NCBI GenBank assembly: GCA_030441535.1
Contig: JAUJFZ010000004.1
Span: 62,001 to 126,000, forward strand
Length of the DNA: 64,000 nucleotides
Origin: Betaproteobacteria bacterium LSUCC0117
Lineage (GTDB): Bacteria > Pseudomonadota > Gammaproteobacteria > Burkholderiales > Burkholderiaceae_C
Direction of reading: 5' to 3'
This document shows positions 19,311-28,130 of the stretch, one piece after another (positions within the stretch are counted from its first letter, which is position 1; each line of letters begins with the position of its first letter). A model generated the notes under the pieces. The model saw only the letters and a list, made by a program, of their open reading frames with translations. It made no database searches and was not told the DNA's origin. The position numbers and the translations under genes are program-made.

Positions 19311-20095
19311 AGTTTCTCTCCTTGCTTGTCTTTACTTGACGACCGGTCTAACCATCGCCAGTGCCCGATGGATGCCAGCGTTCGGTAATAGGCCCACAGC
19401 AACAGCAGGGGTAAAACCAGCGTCTGCAGGATGAAGATCACCAGCAAAGAGACGACGCTCTCAACGGCCTGGTCGACCATATCCCGAAGCTCGGCGAGCT
19501 CGCTTTTAAGCGTTTCGATAGGCGCTTTCAGGCTGGGTGTTAAATCGGCGGATGTGCCTACCAGAACGGCCTGATTTTGGGCGTAGTCGTTAGCCGAATA
19601 GATGTCAAAAATGGCACCACTACCAATGGTCACCAGAGGCATTGCAAACCGCAGGAAAACCACCATCAAGACCAGCTTGGACAGCCAGGTCGGACACGTT
19701 TGCCGCCAATAGAGCACGAGCCACGCACCCAATACAGCCGTGACCAGAGCTGAGACAGCCCAGTTGCCGAAGAATGTGAGTAAAAATTTCTCGACGCCGA
19801 ATACCAGTGTGGCGGTCAGCATGAGGTCAGAGAATTGCTCGACCAAGTCATTCACGGGGTCAAGCACTTGGCCCACTGATAACGTGACGCCAAATCCGAG
19901 CGGCTGCGCCACCACCTCAGTGCCCTGTAGGATTGAAATGACCCCGTTTAACACGCGCGCCGAGCCAAAGGTAACCAAGGCGCGCTTGAGGCCAGCGTCT
20001 ACTTGTGCAGACGCCAATTCGTTGGTTTGGGGTAACCAGCTGAGGGCGATCAGCGCTGTGACCAATGCCGTCAGAAGGATTCGGTACGCCTTCAT
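19307..20095 (-). CDS. Predicted inner-membrane protein of unknown function
   Basis: I do not recognise this 262-residue protein. A signal-like hydrophobic helix (residues 6-22, LLTALVTALIALSWL) is followed by a periplasmic stretch. Hydrophobic segments then occur around AVSALVTAVLGAWLVLYW, LSKLVLMVVFLRFAM and VVSLLVIFILQTLVLPLLLL. The segment SLKAPIETLKSELAELRDMV before the last helix looks like a short amphipathic coil. It ends in a charged cytoplasmic tail (DRSSSKDKQGEKL) and is translationally coupled to RidA downstream. Confidence 0.8.
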   Translation of the reverse strand: MKAYRILLTALVTALIALSWLPQTNELASAQVDAGLKRALVTFGSARVLNGVISILQGTEVVAQPLGFGVTLSVGQVLDPVNDLVEQFSDLMLTATLVFGVEKFLLTFFGNWAVSALVTAVLGAWLVLYWRQTCPTWLSKLVLMVVFLRFAMPLVTIGSGAIFDIYSANDYAQNQAVLVGTSADLTPSLKAPIETLKSELAELRDMVDQAVESVVSLLVIFILQTLVLPLLLLWAYYRTLASIGHWRWLDRSSSKDKQGEKL

Positions 20096-20155
20096 CGCTC
20101 CATGATAGTGCGATTGTGGGCGTCTGCACAGCCGTCTGACGGTGGCTGTTCTGAG

Positions 20156-20392
20156 TTACATACCGAGCAACTTCTTCGCGTCGCCAAGCGCCTTCATGGA
20201 TGCCGCGTGTTGGCCTGACTTGTGAAGCTTCTCGCCCTCGTCACGCAGGGCTTTTACCTTGGAAGCATCTGCCTCAGCTAGCATCGCACTGGGCATTTTG
20301 GCGTCAATCGCACGCATCTCGCCGGGGCACCCATGCGCAGCGGCGTAGGCGGACATACAGATCAATGCGGCTGCAATAAATGGCTTTTTCAT
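20156..20392 (-). CDS. Small exported protein of unknown function
   Basis: A protein of 78 residues from the ATG giving MKKPFIAAALICMSAYAAAH, a clear signal peptide. An upstream in-frame ATG at 20404 would add four residues. The mature part is about 58 residues, helical and charged, with one cysteine (HGCPGEMRAID) and a repeated small-residue pattern around ASKVKALRDEGEKLHKSGQH. It resembles small periplasmic proteins with a single tetratricopeptide-like helix pair. No function is assigned. Confidence 0.75.
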   Translation of the reverse strand: MKKPFIAAALICMSAYAAAHGCPGEMRAIDAKMPSAMLAEADASKVKALRDEGEKLHKSGQHAASMKALGDAKKLLGM

Positions 20393-20628
20393 AACGATCT
20401 CCATAAAGGGTTGAAAGGGACCTCTAGCGTACGTTGGCTTTTATCCGTGTACTGCATCCAAAACAATAACCGTTGGCCGAGTAATGGTTATGGCGCGGGG
20501 TGCACGTGGATGTGGCTTACGCCATTGAGACGATGTGTGGAGGCGTTCAGCGATATCATTATTTCAATGCCTGTTTTGCTGCATGACGAAAACTGGGTGC
20601 AGCGTAATCATATTTTTGGAGTTTGCTC

Positions 20629-21789
20629 ATGATCGAGCGCACCCTGTTTGACGCTGATCACCTGGCGTTCAAAGATGCCTTTGAGCGCTTTGTTGATAAG
20701 GAGATAGCCCCGCACCATGCTGAATGGGAGGTACAGGGCTATGTTGATAAATCCGTATGGCGTCAGGCCGGTGAGAACGGTTTCCTGTGCATGACCATGC
20801 CTGAGGCTTATGGCGGCGCGTTGGATGACAAGCGCTATTCGGTCATCCAGATGGAGGTGCTGGCTGCAGGGGGCTACTCGGGCATTGGCTTCGGTTTGCA
20901 CAGCGAGATCGTTGCCCCCTATTTGCTGCACTACGGCACCGACGCGCAAAAGGAAAAATACTTGCCAAAGCTCGCCAGCGGTGAGCTGATCGGTGCCATC
21001 GCCATGACTGAACCGGAAGCAGGTAGCGACCTGCAGGGAGTCAAGACCACGGCGGTTCGCGACGGCGATGACTTCATCATCAATGGCAGTAAGACGTTCA
21101 TCACCAACGGCTGGAACGCTGGTTTGGTGATTGTGGTGGCCAAAACCGATCCGAGTGCCGGTGCGAAAGGCACCAGTCTTTTTCTGGTGGAGGCGGGGAC
21201 CCCTGGTTTTGAAAAAGGCCAACGCCTGAAAAAATTAGGCATGAAAGCCCAAGACACCTCAGAGTTGTTTTTTCAAAACGTGCGGGTCAGCGCAGACAAG
21301 CTCTTAGGGGGCGCCGCGCATTTGAATCGTGGCTTCATCGCGCTCATGGAGCAGCTGCCATGGGAGCGTTTGCAGATTGCCGTGACCGCGGTCGCGGCCG
21401 CGCAGTCGGTCATCGAGCAGACGGTCGCCTATGTAAAAGAGCGTCATGTGTTCGGGCAACCCGTTGCCAGTTACCAAAACACCCGCTACACGCTTGCCGA
21501 ACTTCAAACGGAGGTGCAGGTTGCGCGTGTTTTTGTGGATAAGTGTATTGAGCTGGTCATGGCTGATCAGCTCGATAGCGCGACTGCCAGTATGGCGAAA
21601 TACTGGTGTACTGACTTGCAATGCAAGGTGATGGATGCGTGTGTGCAGTTACACGGTGGCTACGGCTACATGTGGGAATATGCGGTGACCCGCCAGTACG
21701 CGGATGCACGTGTTCAGCGCATTTACGGTGGTACCAACGAGATCATGAAAGAGTTGATCAGCCGCCAAATGGGTTTGAGTGCCCGTTAA
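20629..21789 (+). CDS. Acyl-CoA dehydrogenase
   Basis: This 386-residue FAD flavoenzyme catalyses the first, alpha-beta desaturation step of acyl-CoA breakdown. The start ATG has TGGAG seven bases upstream. Family motifs are IGAIAMTEPEAGSDLQGVKT (FAD/substrate site), QLHGGYGYMWEYAVTRQYAD and RIYGGTNEIMKELISRQMGL; the glutamate after TN is the catalytic base position. It is the first gene of a plus-strand operon with a thiolase and a FadB-type protein. The 236-base gap before it contains no gene. Confidence 0.95.
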   Translation: MIERTLFDADHLAFKDAFERFVDKEIAPHHAEWEVQGYVDKSVWRQAGENGFLCMTMPEAYGGALDDKRYSVIQMEVLAAGGYSGIGFGLHSEIVAPYLLHYGTDAQKEKYLPKLASGELIGAIAMTEPEAGSDLQGVKTTAVRDGDDFIINGSKTFITNGWNAGLVIVVAKTDPSAGAKGTSLFLVEAGTPGFEKGQRLKKLGMKAQDTSELFFQNVRVSADKLLGGAAHLNRGFIALMEQLPWERLQIAVTAVAAAQSVIEQTVAYVKERHVFGQPVASYQNTRYTLAELQTEVQVARVFVDKCIELVMADQLDSATASMAKYWCTDLQCKVMDACVQLHGGYGYMWEYAVTRQYADARVQRIYGGTNEIMKELISRQMGLSAR

Positions 21790-21814
21790 GGATTCGATCA
21801 TTTGAGGATGCGCC

Positions 21815-23020
21815 ATGACTGATGTGTATATCTTCGACAGCGTACGCACGCCTCGGGGTAAAGGTAAAAAAGACGGCTCGCTACATGAGGTCAAACCCAT
21901 TGATTTAGGGGTGACTGTCTTAGAAGCCCTGCGTGAACGCAATGGCTTTGACCCCGCGCAAGTCGATGACATTGTGATGGGGGTGGTATCGCCAATTGGT
22001 GAGCAGGGCTCGGTGTTGCCGAAGATTGCCGCCCTCAAAGCCGGCTGGGATGTGCGTTGCTCGGGCGTGCAGATCAATCGGTTTTGTGCGTCGGGGTTAG
22101 AGGCGGTCAACATGGCGGCCCAAAAAGTCGCCAGCGGTTGGGAGGACCTGGTTGTTGCAGGTGGCGTGGAGAGTATGAGTCGCGTGCCCATTGGCGCCGA
22201 TGGCGGGGCTTGGGCGCAAGACCCGACGACGAATTTTGAGACTTTGTTTGTGCCCCAAGGGGTAGGGGCTGACCTCATTGCAACCCTTGAGGGATTCACG
22301 CGAACCGATGTTGACGCCTTCGCCACCGAGAGCCAGCGTCGCGCGGCCCATGCCCGCGCGAGTGGCTACTTTGACGGCTCGATGGTGCCGGTTAAAGACA
22401 CGCTGGGGCAAGTGATTTTGGCGCAGGATGAATTCATTAAACCCAACACCACGGTCGACACGCTCGCCGCCTTAAAGCCATCGTTTGAGGGGTTGGGTGA
22501 CTTGGGCTTTGATGCGGTCGCCTTGACGCGTTATCCGCAGGTCGCACGTATCAATCATGTCCACCACGCGGGTAATTCATCGGGCATTGTCGATGGTGCC
22601 TGTGCCATTTTGGTTGGCAGCGAATCGACGGCCAAGCAATGGGGCCTGACGCCTCGCGCGCGCATCGTTGCGACCGCACTCAGCGGTGCGGATCCCACGA
22701 TCATGCTGACGGGCCCCACACCGGCTGCACGTAAAGCGTTGGCCAAAGCCAATTTGGATGTGGGTGATATTGACTTGGTCGAGATCAACGAGGCGTTTGC
22801 GGCTGTCGCGATGAAGTTCATGAAGGACATGGGGTTTCATACCGAGCAAACCAATGTCAATGGCGGGGCGATTGCGATGGGGCACCCACTCGGTGCGACG
22901 GGGGCCATGATCCTAAGCACCCTGATCGACGAACTGCATCGCCGTCAGTTGCGTTACGGTCTCGCGACCCTGTGCGTGGGCGGTGGTATGGGCATCTGCA
23001 CCATCGTCGAACGCGTCTGA
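21815..23020 (+). CDS. Acetyl-CoA C-acyltransferase (thiolase)
   Basis: A 401-residue thiolase that releases acetyl-CoA from 3-ketoacyl-CoA. The nucleophilic cysteine is in NRFCASGLEAVN, the catalytic His/Cys motifs are NGGAIAMGHPLGATGA and TLCVGGGMGIC, and NEAFAAVAMKF is conserved. It lies 25 bases after the acyl-CoA dehydrogenase and 39 bases before the FadB-type gene, consistent with one beta-oxidation operon. FadA-like and not a PhaA-specific call, because its partners are beta-oxidation enzymes. Confidence 0.94.
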   Translation: MTDVYIFDSVRTPRGKGKKDGSLHEVKPIDLGVTVLEALRERNGFDPAQVDDIVMGVVSPIGEQGSVLPKIAALKAGWDVRCSGVQINRFCASGLEAVNMAAQKVASGWEDLVVAGGVESMSRVPIGADGGAWAQDPTTNFETLFVPQGVGADLIATLEGFTRTDVDAFATESQRRAAHARASGYFDGSMVPVKDTLGQVILAQDEFIKPNTTVDTLAALKPSFEGLGDLGFDAVALTRYPQVARINHVHHAGNSSGIVDGACAILVGSESTAKQWGLTPRARIVATALSGADPTIMLTGPTPAARKALAKANLDVGDIDLVEINEAFAAVAMKFMKDMGFHTEQTNVNGGAIAMGHPLGATGAMILSTLIDELHRRQLRYGLATLCVGGGMGICTIVERV

Positions 23021-23059
23021 GCCCACTGCGTAGCACACCACCTTTCAACAAGAGTAGAC

Positions 23060-25225
23060 ATGATGACTGAGACCATTCGATTTGATCTATCCGATGGCAT
23101 TGCGACATTGACGATGGATGAGACCGGGTCATCCGTCAACACCATGTGTGCTCAATGGCAACGGGACCTCGACGCCGTGACACAGCAAGTGGTGCGCGAG
23201 CGTGCCGGTATTCGCGGGGTGATCTTGGCCTCGGCCAAAACGTCTTTCTTCGCCGGAGCCGATCTCACGCAGGTCATCAATGCCACTGCAGACGACGCCA
23301 TAGCGGTTTTTCACGAGGTGGAGCAGATCAAGCAACATTTTCGAACGCTGGAGACATTGGGTATCCCAGTCGTCACGTGTATCAACGGTCACGCCTTAGG
23401 GGGCGGTTGGGAGGTGGCGTTGGTCGGGCATTACCGCGTTGCTATCGACGACCCACACATTCAATTGGGGCTACCAGAGGTCACCTTGGGATTGATCCCC
23501 GGTGGGTCTGGCATCACGAAAATGACTAGGTTATTGGGGCTGACGAAAGCACAACCCTTTTTAGTTGAGGGGCAGCTTTTCACGCCCGCGCGGGCTCAGG
23601 CGATGGGGCTGGTGGGCGCCCTGGTGGCGCCAGGCGCCAACGCCCAGGCCGAGATGCGTGCTTTGGCTATTGAGTGGATCAACGCGAACCCCGCAAGCCA
23701 ACAGCCGTGGGACGTCAATGGCTATCGCATACCCGGGGGCGGCCCGCTCTCGCCTAGGCTCGCCGGTGCCATCTCGGTTGCGCCCGCGATGCTGCGTAAA
23801 AAAACGCGTGGATTGCTACCTGCACCCGAATACGCGTTGGCCTGTATGGTCGAGGGCGCATTGGTTGATTTCGATACCGCCTTGCGCATTGAGTCGCGTT
23901 ACTTGGCGAGGCTTTGGACCGGTCCAGTCGCCCGCAACCTGATCAATACCTTTTTCTTTAACATGAATGCGATCAAAGCCGGCGGCAGCCGTCCTGCTGC
24001 CGTTCCTCGGCATCGCGTTCAAAAAGTGGGCGTGTTGGGCGCGGGGATGATGGGGGCAGGAATTGCGTACGCGCAGGCGCGCAAGGGGATTCAAACGGTG
24101 CTGCTCGATCAAACCGAAGCGGTGGCCGAGCGCGGAAAACTGCACAGCGAGCGATTGAGCAGTGCATTGGTTCGCCAAGGGCGGCTGCCGGAGGCAGCGC
24201 AAAAGACGTTGTTATCGCTCATCGAGCCCACTGACGATTATGGTGCTTTGACGGGGTGTGACCTCATCATTGAGGCGGTTTACGAGAATCGGGCGGTGAA
24301 GGAGGCGGTGACCCGCGAGGCTTTGCCGCACCTCAGTGCCGATGGCTTCTTTGCTTCCAACACCTCGACCCTGCCCATTTCAGGTTTAGCCCAAACCGTG
24401 CGCCAACCGAATCGGTTTATCGGCATCCATTTTTTCAGCCCCGTCGACAAGATGCGAGTGGTCGAGATCATTCGGGGCGAGCAGACGGATGACGACACCT
24501 TGGCGAAGGCCTACGACTATGTGCAGCAGATTGGCAAATTACCCATTGTGGTCAACGATGCGCGCGGCTTTTACACCAGCCGGACGTTTGGCACTTTTGT
24601 GATGGAGGGCGCTGCCATGCTGGGTGAGGGTATTCCGGCGGCGGTGATCGAAAATGCGGCCATGCAATGTGGGATGCCGGTGGGGCCGTTGGCGGTACTC
24701 GACGAGACGGCGTTGTCGCTGTCCGTGCAGGTACTGGACCAGACCCGCAGTGATTACAAAGCCATGGGTAAAACCTACCAGGCCAGCGCTGGCGAACTGC
24801 TGGTCGAGCGCATGGTAAAGGTGCACAACCGCAGCGGACGGGCTGCGGGGGCGGGGTTCTACGATTACCCGGAAGGCGCGAAAAAGCAGTTGTGGCCCGA
24901 TCTGAAGACGCTATTTGAACGGCCCGACGCGACGGTCGACATCCCAACCATCCAAGACCGCATTTTGTATCGCCAAGCGGTCGAAACGGCCCGCTGCCTC
25001 GATGAGGGCGTCCTACAAAGTGTGCATGACGCCAACATCGGATCCCTATTTGCGGTGGGGTTTCCCATTTGGACGGGCGGCACCATGCAGTTCATTTACG
25101 GGCAGGGCATCGCGGCTTTCGAGGCCAAATGCGCGGTTCTAGCAGATCAGTTTGGCGCCGGTTTTCATTTGAGCGAGTCCGTTAAAGCAACCATCGCACG
25201 ATTCAAGCCGCTTTATCAGTCGTGA
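23060..25225 (+). CDS. Bifunctional enoyl-CoA hydratase / 3-hydroxyacyl-CoA dehydrogenase (FadB type)
   Basis: This 721-residue fusion performs hydration of enoyl-CoA and NAD-dependent oxidation of the resulting 3-hydroxyacyl-CoA. The N-terminal crotonase domain contains SFFAGADLTQV (oxyanion hole) and NGHALGGGWEVALV, with the catalytic glutamate in LPEVTLGLIPG. The Rossmann domain begins around residue 322 with VGVLGAGMMGAGIAYAQARK, followed by FASNTSTLPISGLA and RFIGIHFFSPVDKM, including the catalytic histidine. It completes the operon with the dehydrogenase and thiolase. Confidence 0.95.
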   Translation: MMTETIRFDLSDGIATLTMDETGSSVNTMCAQWQRDLDAVTQQVVRERAGIRGVILASAKTSFFAGADLTQVINATADDAIAVFHEVEQIKQHFRTLETLGIPVVTCINGHALGGGWEVALVGHYRVAIDDPHIQLGLPEVTLGLIPGGSGITKMTRLLGLTKAQPFLVEGQLFTPARAQAMGLVGALVAPGANAQAEMRALAIEWINANPASQQPWDVNGYRIPGGGPLSPRLAGAISVAPAMLRKKTRGLLPAPEYALACMVEGALVDFDTALRIESRYLARLWTGPVARNLINTFFFNMNAIKAGGSRPAAVPRHRVQKVGVLGAGMMGAGIAYAQARKGIQTVLLDQTEAVAERGKLHSERLSSALVRQGRLPEAAQKTLLSLIEPTDDYGALTGCDLIIEAVYENRAVKEAVTREALPHLSADGFFASNTSTLPISGLAQTVRQPNRFIGIHFFSPVDKMRVVEIIRGEQTDDDTLAKAYDYVQQIGKLPIVVNDARGFYTSRTFGTFVMEGAAMLGEGIPAAVIENAAMQCGMPVGPLAVLDETALSLSVQVLDQTRSDYKAMGKTYQASAGELLVERMVKVHNRSGRAAGAGFYDYPEGAKKQLWPDLKTLFERPDATVDIPTIQDRILYRQAVETARCLDEGVLQSVHDANIGSLFAVGFPIWTGGTMQFIYGQGIAAFEAKCAVLADQFGAGFHLSESVKATIARFKPLYQS

Positions 25226-25291
25226 CGCGTTTCGGCACTGTTTTGGACTTTTATGTCGATTACAGGTGCCAATTTAGTCAAAAATTCAGAG

Positions 25292-25309
25292 ATTGGTATC
25301 AATACTAAT
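25292..25309. promoter_or_regulatory. 18-bp palindrome upstream of the second LIV-type transporter
   Basis: ATTGGTATCAATACTAAT is a palindrome matching at 14 of 18 positions (core ATTnGTAT-nn-ATACnAAT). It lies in the 143-base AT-rich gap between the fadB-type gene and the binding protein, about 60 bases before the latter's start. That position overlaps where a promoter should be, so it may be an operator. The cognate regulator is unknown. Confidence 0.45.
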
Positions 25310-25368
25310 TTTTAATTTGTGAGATGTCGTGTCAAAATCGCAGATTCCAAAAAACTACAGGAGCAACT

Positions 25369-26550
25369 ATGAAGAAACTTTTCACCGTTACCGCGCTGAC
25401 GGCCGCACTGATCGGCACAGCGCACGCTGACACCATCAAGATCGGCGTTGCACTCGGCTTCACCGGTCCAGCGGAATCCTTGGCGGGACCTATGGCGGCT
25501 GGCGCTGAAATGGCACTGAAAGAGGCCAGCGACAGCGGTGCCTTTTTGGGCGGAACGAAAATCACTGCCGTTCGCGCAGACAGCACCTGTATCGATGCTG
25601 CTGCTGCGACAGCCGCTGCTGAGCGTTTGGTGAGCTCTGAGCAAGTCAAGGCGATCATCGGTGGTTTGTGCTCCGGTGCGACAACGGCGATGCTCAAGAA
25701 CGTGGCCATGCCCAAAGGCGTTGTGTTGTTCTCGCCCTCCGCGACATCACCTGCGTTGACCACTATCCCTGACAACGACCTGTTCTTCCGTGCCTCGCCC
25801 TCAGACGCTCGTCAAGGTCAGATCATTGCGCAAATGCTGAAAGAAAAAGGCATCAAGTCAGCCGCATTGACATACACCAACAACGACTACGGCAAGGGTT
25901 TGGCTGACAGCATCAAAACGAACGTCGAAGCTACCGGTGGCAAGATTACGATTTACGCTTCACACGAAGACGGTAAGGGTGACTACACCGCCGAAGTGGG
26001 CGCGCTGGCCTCTGCCGGTGGTGACATTCTGATTGTTGCGGGCTACTTGGACCAAGGCGGCCGCGGCATCATCCGCTCTGCGCTGGATACCGGTGCGTTC
26101 GAGCGCTTCTTCTTGCCCGACGCCATGATCGGCGACAGCCTGACTGCGGCAATTGGCAAGGGTTTGAACGGCTCATTCGGTGTGGTTCCAGGAACCGACA
26201 GCCCTGGCGCCAAGCAGTACACCGCACTGGCAGCCAAGGCTGGCTTTAAAGATGGTCCTTACTCGCCCGAGTCATACGATGCAGCTGCACTGACCATCCT
26301 CGCGATGCAGGCCGCTAAGTCAACCGACAGCAGCAAGTTCAAGAACAAGGTTTTTGAAGTCGCTAACGCACCTGGCGAAAAAATCTACCCTGGACAACTT
26401 GCCAAAGCTCTGGCAATTTTGGCCAAAGGTGGTGACATCGATTACGTCGGTGCATCAGCTGTTGAATTGATTGCCCCAGGCGAAAGCGCAGGTAGCTACC
26501 GCGAAGTCGTCGTTAAGGGCAGCAAATTCGAGACCGTCGGCTACCGTTAA
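25369..26550 (+). CDS. LIV-type ABC transporter substrate-binding protein, second transporter
   Basis: A 393-residue periplasmic protein. The ATG at 25369 follows CAGGAGCAACT, a good ribosome-binding site, and opens a signal peptide MKKLFTVTALTAALIGTAHA. The mature part starts DTIKIGVALGFTGPAESLAG, typical of the type I periplasmic-binding fold, and two cysteines (STCIDAAAA, IGGLCSGAT) could form a disulfide. Transporter genes follow in the unusual order G, F, H, M. Its location after a beta-oxidation operon suggests a ligand that is later activated to a CoA ester, but this is inference. Confidence 0.92.
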   Translation: MKKLFTVTALTAALIGTAHADTIKIGVALGFTGPAESLAGPMAAGAEMALKEASDSGAFLGGTKITAVRADSTCIDAAAATAAAERLVSSEQVKAIIGGLCSGATTAMLKNVAMPKGVVLFSPSATSPALTTIPDNDLFFRASPSDARQGQIIAQMLKEKGIKSAALTYTNNDYGKGLADSIKTNVEATGGKITIYASHEDGKGDYTAEVGALASAGGDILIVAGYLDQGGRGIIRSALDTGAFERFFLPDAMIGDSLTAAIGKGLNGSFGVVPGTDSPGAKQYTALAAKAGFKDGPYSPESYDAAALTILAMQAAKSTDSSKFKNKVFEVANAPGEKIYPGQLAKALAILAKGGDIDYVGASAVELIAPGESAGSYREVVVKGSKFETVGYR

Positions 26551-26560
26551 TTTGAGCCGA

Positions 26561-26625
26561 GTGAGGCGCTGCGCGCCTCACCTCAGTCGACACATGAATG
26601 GCCCGGACCGCCACAGGTCTGGGCC
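26561..26625 (+). terminator. Two hairpins after the second binding-protein gene
   Basis: GTGAGGCG and CGCCTCAC (26561-26581) form a perfect eight-base stem. A second ten-base stem, GGCCCGGACC with GGTCTGGGCC (26600-26625, one G-U pair), is followed by GTTTATTTT. The second has the form of an intrinsic terminator. As in the other two LIV operons of this window, it would let most transcripts end after the binding-protein gene and only part continue into the ATPases. Confidence 0.75.
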
Positions 26626-26643
26626 GTTTATTTTATCTATCCC

Positions 26644-27426
26644 ATGATTGAAGTTAAAAACCTCAAGATGCACTTCGGTGGCATTCATGCCGTCGACGAC
26701 GTGTCGTTATCGCTACAAACAGGGCGGATTACCGGGCTGATTGGCCCTAACGGTGCGGGCAAGACAACGCTGTTCAACGTGATTGCCGGGCACTACAAAC
26801 CAACATCGGGTCACGTGTACCTCGATGGCGAAGACATTACCGGTTTGGAGCCCCACCAGTTGTTTGCCAAGGGGATGCTGCGCACCTTCCAAATTGCGCA
26901 CGAGTTTTCCACCTTGAGCGTTCGCGAGAATTTAATGATGGTGCCTGGTAATCAATCAGGGGAGCGCCTGATTGACGCTTGGTTACGCCCGAATCTTGTC
27001 AAAGAAGAAGAAGCGCGTGTGCGTGAGAAGGCTAACGCTGTGATCCGATTCCTGGAGATCGAACACGTCGCTGACGAGCTCGCCGGGAATTTGTCGGGTG
27101 GTCAAAAAAAGCTGCTCGAATTGGGTCGCACGATGATGACCGATGCCAAGATTGTCTTCTTGGACGAGGTCGGTGCCGGTGTTAACCGCACGTTGCTGAA
27201 TACCTTGGGTGACGCCATCATTCGGCTGAACAAAGAGCGCGGCTACACCTTCTGCATGATCGAGCACGACATGGACTTCATCGGACGTTTGTGCGAGTCG
27301 GTCATTGTGATGGCCGAAGGGCATGTCTTGGCGCAAGGCACCGCTGCCGAGGTCACTGCGAATGAGCAGGTGATCGAGGCCTATCTCGGGCGCGGTCTCA
27401 AAAATAAGACGGGAGCAAAGTCATGA
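26644..27426 (+). CDS. LIV-type ABC transporter ATP-binding protein (LivG-like), second transporter
   Basis: This 260-residue ATPase has Walker A GPNGAGKTTLFN, the Q-loop LRTFQIAHEFS, signature NLSGGQKKLLELGR, Walker B KIVFLDEVGAGVN and the switch CMIEHDMDF. Unusually the Walker B carries DEV where most LivG proteins have DEP. It starts 18 bases after the terminator-like hairpin and overlaps the next gene by four bases. It energises the second transporter. Confidence 0.93.
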   Translation: MIEVKNLKMHFGGIHAVDDVSLSLQTGRITGLIGPNGAGKTTLFNVIAGHYKPTSGHVYLDGEDITGLEPHQLFAKGMLRTFQIAHEFSTLSVRENLMMVPGNQSGERLIDAWLRPNLVKEEEARVREKANAVIRFLEIEHVADELAGNLSGGQKKLLELGRTMMTDAKIVFLDEVGAGVNRTLLNTLGDAIIRLNKERGYTFCMIEHDMDFIGRLCESVIVMAEGHVLAQGTAAEVTANEQVIEAYLGRGLKNKTGAKS

Positions 27427-28130
27427 GCTTTCTAATCGGCGAAAGCATGACAGGCGGCTACGGTGCCGCCGATATTCTGAATGGTTGCACGATTGCGGTT
27501 GAGCGCGGTGAAATCGCAGTGATCGTGGGACCAAACGGTGCGGGTAAATCAACCGCTATGAAGGCGTTGTTCGGCATGCTCAAGTTGCGGGCAGGCGCGG
27601 TCAAACTCGAAGGTCAAGACATCACCGGACTAACGCCACAGGATCGTGTGGCAATCGGTATGGGCTTTGTGCCACAAACCCACAACGTGTTCACCTCGAT
27701 GTCTGTTGAGGAGAACCTTGAAATGGGGGCGTTCCTCCGCAAAGGTGATTTCAAAGATACGATCGCGCAGGTTTACGATCTGTTCCCGATTTTGAAAGAA
27801 AAGAGGCGGCAACCAGCGGGTCAACTATCGGGCGGACAGCGCCAGCAAGTTGCCGTCGGACGCGCCATGATGACGCAGCCTAAAGTCCTGATGCTTGATG
27901 AGCCGACTGCTGGCGTATCACCGATCGTGATGGATGAGCTGTTCGACAGGATCATCGAAATCGCTCGAACCGGTATTGCGATACTGATGGTCGAGCAAAA
28001 CGCAAGACAAGCGCTGAACATCGCCGACAAGGGCTATGTTCTGGTGCAAGGTAGCAACCGTTACACCGACACAGGGGAGGCGCTGATGGCCAATCCCGAT
28101 GTGCGCCGAACCTTCTTGGGGGGTAGGTAA
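27423..28130 (+). CDS. LIV-type ABC transporter ATP-binding protein (LivF-like), second transporter
   Basis: A 235-residue ATPase with Walker A GPNGAGKSTAMK, signature QLSGGQRQQVAVGRAM, Walker B VLMLDEPTAGVSP and the LivF-type ILMVEQNARQAL. It overlaps livG-like by four bases (ATGA) and is followed immediately by the LivH-like start, so the genes are tightly coupled. Confidence 0.93.
   Translation: MSFLIGESMTGGYGAADILNGCTIAVERGEIAVIVGPNGAGKSTAMKALFGMLKLRAGAVKLEGQDITGLTPQDRVAIGMGFVPQTHNVFTSMSVEENLEMGAFLRKGDFKDTIAQVYDLFPILKEKRRQPAGQLSGGQRQQVAVGRAMMTQPKVLMLDEPTAGVSPIVMDELFDRIIEIARTGIAILMVEQNARQALNIADKGYVLVQGSNRYTDTGEALMANPDVRRTFLGGR

Noticed and set aside
20608..21222. 204-codon minus-strand open frame
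   Set aside because: It lies entirely antisense to the well-supported acyl-CoA dehydrogenase and has no family features.
21649..22326. 225-codon minus-strand open frame
   Set aside because: Antisense to the dehydrogenase end and thiolase start; composition is that of a shadow frame.
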